Position numbers and translations under genes: made by a program | Assembly: GCA_026396945.1 (NCBI GenBank) | Contig: JAPLVX010000104.1 | Coordinates: 1-5,339 of the forward strand | Direction: 5' to 3' | DNA: 5,339 nt | Origin: Candidatus Falkowiibacteriota bacterium | GTDB taxonomy: Bacteria > Patescibacteriota > Patescibacteriia > Patescibacteriales > UBA12465 | Part shown: piece by piece, positions 1 to 5,339 of the stretch | Numbering within the stretch: the stretch's first letter is position 1 | How the letters are laid out: every line of letters starts with the position of its first letter | The notes under the pieces: generated by a model | Seen by the model: the letters and a program-made list of their open reading frames with translations, nothing else | Told to the model about the DNA's origin: nothing | Databases searched by the model: none

Positions 1-844
1 CATTTTGAGCATTAAAATCACCCAGGAGCTTTAATTTGAGCGGCTGCTGGTCAATAATAAATTCCGTTCCCGCCAAATCGGCCTTAATATCGCCATAGGG
101 GATTAACTCCCAATCAGAGGTGGTCGGATCAAGCCGGAAATGCCGGGCTGCTTTAGCCCTTGATTCCCAAGCCAGGGCCGAGTAAATAAATTTTGACTCA
201 CTCCAGAAAGATAAAAAATAAGGCGCCTGATCATCGTCGCCATTAACAATTATAGTTTTCTTAACTCTTTGAAAATCTAATTTTTTTAATTGGCTCTTAG
301 GGCGGCAAACAATTTTTTTGTCATTAATATATTTGGTGTGACAATTCTTTAAATGTTTGAAGAGTTCACCCTTGGTAATTTTATATTTTTCAAAACTGCC
401 ATGAGCTTCAATGTGTTCCGGATAAAGACCAGTGAAAACCAGGACATCATAATTAATGAAGGTATGCCGCCATTGTTTAATACCCTCGGAAGTCGTTTCA
501 ATAATGGCATATTGGCAAGCGTTCTTAAACATCTGACGAATCAGTCTTTGAGTAAAGAAACCATCAACCATGGTCATCTTTTTATCATTCAGCCATTCCT
601 TGCTCCCATCACTAAATTGCGCCGTCGAGGTATAACCAACCTTATAACCGTTCGCCTCTAGGGCTTTAGCGATTAAATAAACCACCGAGGTTTTGCCGGT
701 GGTCCCAGTCACGCCGATAACAATTAATTTATTAGCCGGAAATCTATAAACTAAAGCGGCCGCTAAATTCATTAAATAGTGGTAAGGCGTTTGCAGGGCC
801 CGGAAAAGCTTAAGCGGAATTAATTTTTTAATTTTGGTTAACAT
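1..844 (-). CDS. MurE-like Mur ligase (UDP-N-acetylmuramyl-tripeptide synthetase family), 3' end outside window
   Basis: Mur ligases are cytoplasmic enzymes that use ATP to add an amino acid to the UDP-MurNAc peptide of peptidoglycan; MurE adds residue three. Translating the minus strand from the ATG at 844 gives 281 codons, open to the left edge. Visible motifs are the P-loop GVTGTTGKTS (about residues 44-53), a YAIIETTSEG segment with the metal-binding Glu of the family near 116, an H-containing PEHIEAHGS segment (about 142-150) matching the family's DHLDYHG-type motif, a lysine in ITKGELF (about 158) at the position that is carbamylated in MurE, and LLGDFNAQN at the window edge. Only about 43 residues precede the P-loop, so the usual N-terminal UDP-MurNAc-binding domain is missing; a hydrophobic, Tyr/Leu-rich segment takes its place. 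The C-terminal domain that sets amino-acid specificity is outside the window, so Lys versus diaminopimelate cannot be told. Another Mur-type ligase, such as MurT-like, is possible. A promoter lies just upstream; no clear Shine-Dalgarno precedes the ATG. Confidence 0.88.
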   Translation of the reverse strand, partial: MLTKIKKLIPLKLFRALQTPYHYLMNLAAALVYRFPANKLIVIGVTGTTGKTSVVYLIAKALEANGYKVGYTSTAQFSDGSKEWLNDKKMTMVDGFFTQRLIRQMFKNACQYAIIETTSEGIKQWRHTFINYDVLVFTGLYPEHIEAHGSFEKYKITKGELFKHLKNCHTKYINDKKIVCRPKSQLKKLDFQRVKKTIIVNGDDDQAPYFLSFWSESKFIYSALAWESRAKAARHFRLDPTTSDWELIPYGDIKADLAGTEFIIDQQPLKLKLLGDFNAQN

Positions 845-885
845 TTTAATTTCAGTAACAATTGAAAAATAAACTGGACGACCTT

Positions 886-914
886 ATTATATCAAAAGCG
901 ATGCAAAAAAACAA
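886..914 (-). promoter_or_regulatory. Likely sigma70-type promoter for the Mur ligase gene
   Basis: Read on the minus strand, a perfect TATAAT (886-891) lies 17 bases downstream of TTGTTT (909-914), which matches only the first three bases of the -35 consensus. Transcription would begin near 879, giving a leader of roughly 35 bases before the ATG at 844. The site lies just after the terminator of the upstream gene, where a new promoter is needed. The -10 box and spacing are good and the -35 is weak. Confidence 0.5.
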
Positions 915-954
915 AAGGCGGAATTAGCTGGCTAAACCAAGCCTTAAACAATCC

Positions 955-990
955 AAAAACAAAAAACCCTGGAACGAAATTGTTCCAGGG
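955..990 (-). terminator. Intrinsic terminator of the T9SS-domain gene
   Basis: A perfect 9-bp stem (967-975 pairs with 982-990, arms CCCTGGAAC/GTTCCAGGG) encloses a 6-base loop. On the minus strand it is followed directly by a T-rich tract (six T, G, then five T). It lies about 70 bases past the stop codon at 1059 and before the Mur ligase promoter. The plus-strand side has no T tract, so it acts on minus-strand transcripts only. Confidence 0.9.
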
Positions 991-1005
991 GGCAAGTTAA
1001 AATAA

Positions 1006-1060
1006 AAAGAACGAGTTTGGTTGATGAAAGAACGGGTTTGTTTTTAGCTGATTGCTGATT
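1006..1060. repeat. Short direct repeats just past the T9SS-domain gene stop
   Basis: Two 17-base copies of AAAGAACGRGTTTGKTT at 1006-1022 and 1027-1043 match at 15 of 17 positions with a period of 21 bases. Next to them GCTGATT occurs twice in tandem (1047-1053 and 1054-1060), the second copy running into the stop codon. No function is recognised. They may be slippage products in non-coding DNA, or the edge of an inserted segment. Confidence 0.5.
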
Positions 1061-3089
1061 ATAGTTTAACCAACTTTTTGGTGTTGGTTTGGCCAGTGGC
1101 AGCAGTTGCTCTCACAAAGTAGAAACCGGGTGTCCAATCGCCAGCGTTAATCAATAAAGACTGATTGTCACTAAAATTGGAATAAACAATTTGCCCGGTA
1201 GCGGAATAAATCTCAATTTTAGAATTAGGAGAATCAACTGTAAACTGGCTAGTAGCTGGGTTAGGATATACATCCATTTTCTTGTCAGTTATGATTTCTG
1301 AAATAGATGTTGATAAATCATAAATAACCTGAATATGGGCGACGGCACCGCAAAGCTGTTCGTTATTAGAATACGTAACTTCGTAGTTGCCAGTATCGCT
1401 AACACTTAAATGGCTAAGGTTAACATTTGAGTCTAGACTAAGAACATTAGCATTCCAATCAGACCAACGGAAATAGCCAGGACCATAATTCGTATAAGCA
1501 TTAAGGATCACTGAATTACCAGGAACAAGCAAGACTACTGGCGAATCAATCACGATGTCAGCAAAACCCAAATGAGCTTTGATAATCAGCGAACTCATCT
1601 GTTCGGTGTTATAAGCTGAATCAAAGTTGAACACTTGCAATTCAATCTGATAAATTGCATTGATTCCAAAGGGCCAACTAAACGAAAGATCGGCCAAAGC
1701 ATTTGGAGCATTAAATACAATCGTATCAATACCGGCTTGTGTCTGCACCAAGTAGATTGACTTGGTAATATTAATACCAGTTGAATGATTATGAATAATC
1801 AGCGAATTAGAGCCACAAAGATAGGCGTCCTGATTAAAGATAAGGTCAGAATTAACTGAAGTCTGAGCAATTGGCGGGGCTAAGGGAATAATGAATTTAA
1901 CATGAGTTGTGTCCCAAGCTTTACAACCATAGACATGATAGTAGACCACGTAAGACCCTGAGTCAGATACCGACAACGTAGTTGAATCGGAATTAAGTGT
2001 CAAACCTAGAAATACATCATCCTTGGACCAGGTAAAATTACCGGGGCCATAATTGGTATAGGCTGTAAGATTTACTGAATCACCTTCGACGATACTTATA
2101 TCACTACTATTCACCGTGACATCGGCGAATCTCAAACTGATACCGACGTTGCTTCCGGAAGTCGGGCCATAATAACTTGAGACGAAAAGTTCGACCCTAT
2201 AAATGGCTGAGCTATCAGGAAAATGAACAGTAATCGATGGCTGATAATTAGTCTGATCAAAGACAAACTGTTGTAAAACAGTTGCATCATTAGCATCTTT
2301 GACGCGCCAAACCCAATGATAAATTTCACCGGTCGAATAAAGCCAAGACATGTCATAAAAAGTAATGGAGTCTTGATTGCAGAAATAACCGCCGCCCAAG
2401 TGAGTACTGTCACCAGTTCCAAACATAGAGCAGAAAGATCCGGTTGGCCAAACGTAATTTACATAAATGTAATCATAGGCTTCGCAACCAGATGGGCTAT
2501 AATACTTAACCATGTAAATCCCGGGTTGCGAAACAATTAATTGGCTGCTGTCCGAACATGAAGTTTGACCGAGCAAAGCACTATCTAAGTACCAAACAAA
2601 ATCTCCCGGACCATTATTCCCATGAACTTTGAGCGTTAGCGAATCGTTCCAGTTAAGTTCGGCGCCAGGGTTCTCAACTACCAGATTGGCAAAGCCAAGA
2701 TGAATTTCCACGCAAACCGAATTGGCATATTCATAATTAGTGGCTGAGTCAAAGGCGAAAACAGTTAAAGTGACATGATAAACGCCGGACGTCGAAGCGG
2801 GATAATAAACCCATTGGTGCTGCTGATAATTAGCTGGTGTCATTACGATAGTATCGTAATTAGTTGAACCTTCGAATGACCAGACCCACTTGGTAATGTT
2901 GCCGACTGAAAAGTCGTGGAAGGCGATTAGGTTGGTGTTACAAAACCAACCGCCGCAATTAAAGGCCGTGTCATTGTAGAGTTCAAACTGATTGTTACAG
3001 GAGAACTTTACTTCCAGGCTCTGAGCTGATAATCGGCTGCTAAAAATAAGCGCCAAAAACATAATTGCAATAATGACTGATTTTCTCAT
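1059..3089 (-). CDS. Secreted repeat protein with T9SS type A C-terminal sorting domain
   Basis: The 676-residue product looks like an exported surface or extracellular protein; its specific role is unknown. Residues 1-22 form a clear signal peptide (MRKS start, hydrophobic core, LSA before a predicted +1 Gln). The body holds three related units (about 25-213, 214-400, 401-592), each with a PKD-like half (W-V-W and Y-V-L-V-F-FDSA patterns) followed by an Ig-like half with a GPG-x-F-x-W motif and an SVSDSGSY-type strand. Residues about 605-676 match a T9SS type A sorting domain: VYPNPATSQFTV, a GQIVYS turn, TPGFYFVRA and a final KKLVKL. In Bacteroidota this domain directs a Sec-exported protein through the type IX system across the outer membrane. 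No catalytic domain is visible, so an adhesin or structural role is the best guess. The chosen ATG gives a proper basic n-region; no Shine-Dalgarno is seen. The gene has its own promoter and terminator, and its family differs in origin from the core genes on both sides, which suggests transfer. Confidence 0.9.
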   Translation of the reverse strand: MRKSVIIAIMFLALIFSSRLSAQSLEVKFSCNNQFELYNDTAFNCGGWFCNTNLIAFHDFSVGNITKWVWSFEGSTNYDTIVMTPANYQQHQWVYYPASTSGVYHVTLTVFAFDSATNYEYANSVCVEIHLGFANLVVENPGAELNWNDSLTLKVHGNNGPGDFVWYLDSALLGQTSCSDSSQLIVSQPGIYMVKYYSPSGCEAYDYIYVNYVWPTGSFCSMFGTGDSTHLGGGYFCNQDSITFYDMSWLYSTGEIYHWVWRVKDANDATVLQQFVFDQTNYQPSITVHFPDSSAIYRVELFVSSYYGPTSGSNVGISLRFADVTVNSSDISIVEGDSVNLTAYTNYGPGNFTWSKDDVFLGLTLNSDSTTLSVSDSGSYVVYYHVYGCKAWDTTHVKFIIPLAPPIAQTSVNSDLIFNQDAYLCGSNSLIIHNHSTGINITKSIYLVQTQAGIDTIVFNAPNALADLSFSWPFGINAIYQIELQVFNFDSAYNTEQMSSLIIKAHLGFADIVIDSPVVLLVPGNSVILNAYTNYGPGYFRWSDWNANVLSLDSNVNLSHLSVSDTGNYEVTYSNNEQLCGAVAHIQVIYDLSTSISEIITDKKMDVYPNPATSQFTVDSPNSKIEIYSATGQIVYSNFSDNQSLLINAGDWTPGFYFVRATAATGQTNTKKLVKL
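1314..3017 (-). repeat. Three tandem ~188-codon PKD/Ig-like protein repeats
   Basis: The three units of the secreted protein keep an almost exact 188-residue (564-bp) register. The Gly of the GPG motif falls at residues 160, 348 and 536. A Cys near the unit start falls at 50, 237 and 425, and a Cys near the unit end at 202, 389 and 580. Units two and three are closest (AYTNYGPG shared exactly) and unit one is more divergent. DNA similarity is still visible around 1480-1505 and 2040-2065. The paired cysteines could form one disulfide per unit after export; that is inference. Confidence 0.8.
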
Positions 3090-3104
3090 GGTGTTTTATG
3101 GTTT

Positions 3105-3179
3105 TTAGGATTATTAATTTGCTTTAATTGTTAAAGAAATATCTAGGCAGGCCGATTTTGCTTACTCTAAATATCCTAA
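3105..3179 (-). other. Leader region of the T9SS-domain gene with small inverted repeats
   Basis: About 85 bases separate the expected transcription start (near 3174) from the ATG at 3089. Two weak inverted repeats are present: CTTTAA/TTAAAG (3122-3127 with 3131-3136, 3-base loop) and a distant TTAGGAT/ATCCTAA pair (3105-3111 with 3173-3179), whose upstream arm straddles the likely start site. No riboswitch class is recognised and no ribosome-binding purine run precedes the ATG. Confidence 0.25.
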
Positions 3180-3180
3180 T

Positions 3181-3209
3181 ATTATACTACATTTCATACA
3201 TTTTGTCAA
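3181..3209 (-). promoter_or_regulatory. Perfect-consensus sigma70-type promoter for the T9SS-domain gene
   Basis: On the minus strand a perfect TTGACA (3204-3209) is separated by exactly 17 bases from a perfect TATAAT (3181-3186). Expected transcription start is near 3174. It lies right after the ftsK terminator and before the ATG at 3089, with no other gene to serve. This is not the TTTG / TAnnTTTG arrangement typical of Bacteroidota promoters, so the gene appears set up for a standard housekeeping sigma factor. Confidence 0.85.
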
Positions 3210-3243
3210 TACACAACAAAAATCACCTTCAGTCAGGTGATTT
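3210..3243 (-). terminator. Hairpin terminator of ftsK
   Basis: A perfect 9-bp stem (3220-3228 pairs with 3235-3243, arms AAATCACCT/AGGTGATTT) with a 6-base loop lies about 33 bases past the ftsK stop at 3277. On the minus strand it is followed by a moderately T-rich stretch broken by G residues. The stretch runs up to the -35 box of the next gene's promoter. The stem is convincing; the T tract is mediocre. Confidence 0.7.
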
Positions 3244-3276
3244 CGAGCAATTTTTAACTAATATTTAATAAAATAA

Positions 3277-4422
3277 TTAGCGGGCAAAATACATGCCCTC
3301 GTCATCATCGTCCATCGGATTTAAATTCTTTAAATGGCGCTCGGTCTTGGACTCTGGCTTGGACTCTGGCTTGGACTCTGACTTGGACTCTGACTTGGTT
3401 TTAACCTTTATGGCCGTTTCGTCTCTAGCTTCTTGATCAGCCATTTTCCCTGGTTTATCTTTTACTTTCTTTCTAGCCAAATCGTCCTCTTTTATTTCTT
3501 CCAAAATCTCGTCTTCATCTTCAACGACTGCTTCTAATTCTTCCGGACTTAAAGTTAATTCCTCTTCAGCCTCAGCCATCTCTTCCGGCTCGAGCGGTAA
3601 ATCATCTTCTGGTTCAAAGCTTCTCTGCTCCTTGGTTTCTAATTTAGGATTTTTTTTCCCATCTTCTTCGGGGCTAGCTGCTTCTTCATTAACAAAAGCC
3701 AAGGTATCATCGTCGCCCTCATCAGTTTCCTCTTCTTCGCCAAAATAACTATCCGGCGCCGCCATCTCATTGCGATGGTGCAAAGAGACGCCGCTAATCC
3801 CACTCCCTAGATCTGAATCATTAATTAAAATTTCTCGCGGCTTAGCACCATTAGAGGGACCGATGATTCCCGCTTCTTCTAACATATCTAAAATCTTAGC
3901 GGCTCGGCCGTAACCAATACTTAAGCGTCTTTGCAATAGTGAAGTTGAGGCTTTGCCGGCTTTCAAAATTATTGCCTTGGCTTCTTCGATTAATTCATCT
4001 TCATCACCATGGATGCCGTCCATCCCGACGCCGGCGACTCCCGCCACTTTCTGGCGATTAGTTACGCCCTCTAAATATTCAGCCGGCCCACTTTTCTCTT
4101 TAATATAGTCAACGACATCCCGGATCTCGTTTTCACTCAAGAAAGCGCCCTGAATTCTTTTCGGTTTAGATAATTCCGCCGCGCTAAATAACATATCGCC
4201 TTGACCTAATAATTTTTCCGCTCCGCTTATATCTAAAATCGTTTTTGAATCAACCAGTGAAGCAACGGCAAAGGCGATACGCGTCGGAATATTTGCCTTG
4301 ATTAGACCGGTGATAACATTAACGCTTGGCCGTTGAGTCGCTAAGATTAAATGGATACCAATTGCCCGTGACATTTGGGCTAAGCGAATAATTGCCGCCT
4401 CTAAATCCCGGCCGGCCGTCAT
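3277..4422 (-). CDS. ftsK: FtsK/SpoIIIE-type DNA translocase, C-terminal part (frameshifted from the N-terminal part)
   Basis: This 381-residue frame is the second part of the translocase; it is not a complete protein. It begins inside the motor at MTAGRDLEAAIIRLAQMSRA and carries the ATQRPSV motif (about residues 28-34), ITGLIKANIPTRIAF, and LLGQGDML (about 71-78), all typical of the FtsK ATPase core. Residues about 140-200 form the gamma winged-helix domain that in FtsK reads orienting DNA sequences. After this comes an unusual tail of about 180 residues: a highly acidic Glu/Asp stretch, a K-(S/P)-E-S repeat run near 343-358 and a final DDDDEGMYFAR. The ATG at 4422 lies inside a tandem duplication and overlaps the preceding stop as ATGA; no Shine-Dalgarno precedes it. 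Removing one 8-bp copy joins this frame to the upstream one at FMMTAGRD, the normal family sequence. Without reinitiation at this ATG the gene is a pseudogene, unless the shift is an assembly or sequencing error. Confidence 0.88.
   Translation of the reverse strand: MTAGRDLEAAIIRLAQMSRAIGIHLILATQRPSVNVITGLIKANIPTRIAFAVASLVDSKTILDISGAEKLLGQGDMLFSAAELSKPKRIQGAFLSENEIRDVVDYIKEKSGPAEYLEGVTNRQKVAGVAGVGMDGIHGDEDELIEEAKAIILKAGKASTSLLQRRLSIGYGRAAKILDMLEEAGIIGPSNGAKPREILINDSDLGSGISGVSLHHRNEMAAPDSYFGEEEETDEGDDDTLAFVNEEAASPEEDGKKNPKLETKEQRSFEPEDDLPLEPEEMAEAEEELTLSPEELEAVVEDEDEILEEIKEDDLARKKVKDKPGKMADQEARDETAIKVKTKSESKSESKPESKPESKTERHLKNLNPMDDDDEGMYFAR
3347..3398. repeat. 12-bp tandem repeat in the ftsK tail
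   Basis: Four 12-base units (plus strand TTGGACTCTGGC twice, then TTGGACTCTGAC twice) occupy 3347-3394, with a further TTGG to 3398. The units differ only at one base. On the minus strand they encode K-P-E-S or K-S-E-S, so any gain or loss of units keeps the frame. It sits in a disordered-looking charged tail. Confidence 0.9.
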
Positions 4423-4431
4423 CCCGTCATC
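4416..4431. repeat. 8-bp tandem duplication that frameshifts ftsK
   Basis: On the minus strand GATGACGG occurs twice in direct tandem (plus-strand CCGTCATC at 4416-4423 and 4424-4431). Eight bases are not a multiple of three, so the extra copy ends the first frame as FMMTG-stop (TGA at 4419-4421). With one copy the reading is FMMTAGRD, as expected for FtsK. A GGCCGGCC palindrome (4410-4417) abuts and overlaps the duplication. The duplication creates the ATGA overlap between the two frames. Confidence 0.95.
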
Positions 4432-5339
4432 ATGAAATCAGCCAGTTCATCAATAATAAAAATTATATAAGGTAATTTCTCGGTCGTTGCTAAATTATAA
4501 GATTGAATATTCTTTTTCCCCGCCTGGCCTAACAAATCATAGCGCCTTTCCATTTCATTTAAGCACCACTTCAAAGCATTAATGGTTTTAGACACATCAG
4601 TGATTACCGGGGTCAGTAAATGAGGAATGCCATTATAGAAATTCAATTCCACACCGCGCTTCGGATCAACCATGATAAAGCGGAGATCTTCTGGATTATT
4701 TTGATATAATAAACTAACAATAATCGTATTCAAACAAACTGATTTGCCGGAATTAGTTGCGCCGGCTACGAGTAAATGCGGCATTCGAGAAACATCATAT
4801 AACCAAGCTGTGCCGGCCACATCTTTGCCGAGCGCAATCATTAAATTGCTTTTCCGAGTTTTAAAAACATTATCTTCAGCCTTAGCTTTATTAGGCACTT
4901 CGATTCCGACCAGTGACTGACCCGGAATCGGCGCTTCAATTCTCAGGGGGTGAGCGGCTAAAGCTAGGGACAAATCATTATTAAGAGTCGTAATATGAGA
5001 CAACTTAATTCCCTCGGCCGGCTTAAAGGCATACTGAGTCACGGTCGGCCCAACTTTAATCTCGCCCATCTCGACCTCAATCCCAAAATTTTCTAAAGTC
5101 TTCTTTATCTTTAAGGCATTAGCCGCCGTATCGCCCCCAATCGCTTTGGAAAATTTATTATTTAAGAGCTCTAAAGGAATATCAATTTTAATTTTATTTT
5201 TTGGCCAAGTTATTTTTTCTTGAGCCTTGGGTTGAGCGCGACTAGCCAGCGGGGTGGCGGTTTCTGGTTCATGATTCGTTTTAGCTTCCCCGGTTTCTAC
5301 TTTTAAATCTTTCATCTGCCAAGAATTAAGGGCGATATT
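4419..5339 (-). CDS. ftsK: FtsK/SpoIIIE-type DNA translocase, N-terminal part (partial; ends at a frameshift)
   Basis: FtsK is a septum-located, ATP-driven DNA pump that clears and segregates chromosome ends during division. The frame is open to the right window edge: the 24 bases before the ATG at 5315 have no stop and no Shine-Dalgarno precedes that ATG, so the true start and the usual N-terminal membrane helices probably lie outside. Counting from that Met, residues 1-40 are a charged linker and about 43-150 the alpha domain (KTLENFGIEVEMGEIKVGPT). The ATPase follows, with Walker A GATNSGKS (185-192), VDPKR (216-220) and Walker B IIFIIDE (284-290). The frame then stops at residue 298 because of an 8-bp tandem duplication. 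The rest of the motor is in the overlapping downstream frame. As it stands the fragment has the nucleotide-binding motifs but half a RecA fold, so it should not pump DNA alone. Joined to the downstream part it would be 676 residues from this Met. Confidence 0.88.
   Translation of the reverse strand, partial: NIALNSWQMKDLKVETGEAKTNHEPETATPLASRAQPKAQEKITWPKNKIKIDIPLELLNNKFSKAIGGDTAANALKIKKTLENFGIEVEMGEIKVGPTVTQYAFKPAEGIKLSHITTLNNDLSLALAAHPLRIEAPIPGQSLVGIEVPNKAKAEDNVFKTRKSNLMIALGKDVAGTAWLYDVSRMPHLLVAGATNSGKSVCLNTIIVSLLYQNNPEDLRFIMVDPKRGVELNFYNGIPHLLTPVITDVSKTINALKWCLNEMERRYDLLGQAGKKNIQSYNLATTEKLPYIIFIIDELADFMMTG

Noticed and set aside
353..661. Plus-strand open frame of 102 codons
   Set aside because: It lies wholly antisense to the Mur ligase, whose conserved motifs prove the minus-strand reading. 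Its translation has no recognisable domain.
967..990. Bidirectional terminator
   Set aside because: The hairpin has a T tract only on the minus-strand side; the plus-strand side continues GGCAAGTTAAAA, and there is no plus-strand gene to terminate.
2132..2540. Short open frames on both strands (2132-2422 minus, 2316-2540 plus)
   Set aside because: Both overlap the T9SS-domain gene in other frames, where the repeat periodicity shows the true frame. No start signals or recognisable motifs.
3347..3398. CRISPR-like array
   Set aside because: The 12-bp units are directly adjacent without spacers, and encode an in-frame K-(S/P)-E-S peptide repeat inside ftsK.
3277..5315. Two separate adjacent genes with an operon-like ATGA overlap
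   Set aside because: The two products are consecutive parts of one FtsK motor, and removing one copy of the 8-bp tandem duplication joins them exactly, so this is a broken single gene.
5315..5315. ATG at 5315 as the true start of ftsK
   Set aside because: No Shine-Dalgarno precedes it, the frame is open to the window edge, and starting here would leave the protein without the N-terminal membrane helices usual in FtsK. It may still be the start of a soluble form, but an internal Met is more likely.
1..5339. tRNA, rRNA, insertion sequence or phage genes
   Set aside because: No cloverleaf-like segment, rRNA-like stretch, transposase motif or terminal inverted repeat pair was seen on either strand.

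Overview
The window looks like a piece of a Patescibacteria/CPR-type (Parcubacteria-like) chromosome. The evidence is the character of the two flanking core genes: a Mur ligase whose P-loop begins near residue 44 with no room for the usual N-terminal domain, and an FtsK with GATNSGKS as Walker A and a long acidic tail. The DNA is moderately AT-rich and the gene starts lack clear Shine-Dalgarno sequences. This lineage assignment is inference from protein character; no search was run.

All genes read on the minus strand. From right to left (5' to 3' on the minus strand) they are: (1) an ftsK-type DNA translocase gene, open at the right edge of the window and split into two overlapping frames by an exact 8-bp tandem duplication at 4416-4431; (2) an intergenic region with a hairpin terminator for ftsK, followed at once by a perfect-consensus sigma70-type promoter; (3) a 676-residue secreted protein with a signal peptide, three repeats of about 188 residues and a C-terminal type IX secretion (T9SS type A) sorting domain; (4) a strong intrinsic terminator for that gene and then a likely promoter; (5) a MurE-like Mur ligase gene that runs off the left edge. 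No genuine plus-strand gene, RNA gene, CRISPR array or insertion sequence is visible.

The core genes fit cell division and wall synthesis: FtsK moves chromosomal DNA at the septum and the Mur ligase extends the peptidoglycan stem peptide. The gene between them does not fit this theme. It carries its own promoter and terminator and has Bacteroidota hallmarks: an SA|Q signal-peptide cleavage site and a T9SS C-terminal domain. It reads like a self-contained cargo gene inserted between two housekeeping genes. That gene in this context, and the 8-bp duplication that breaks ftsK inside its ATPase core, are the two points most worth checking.
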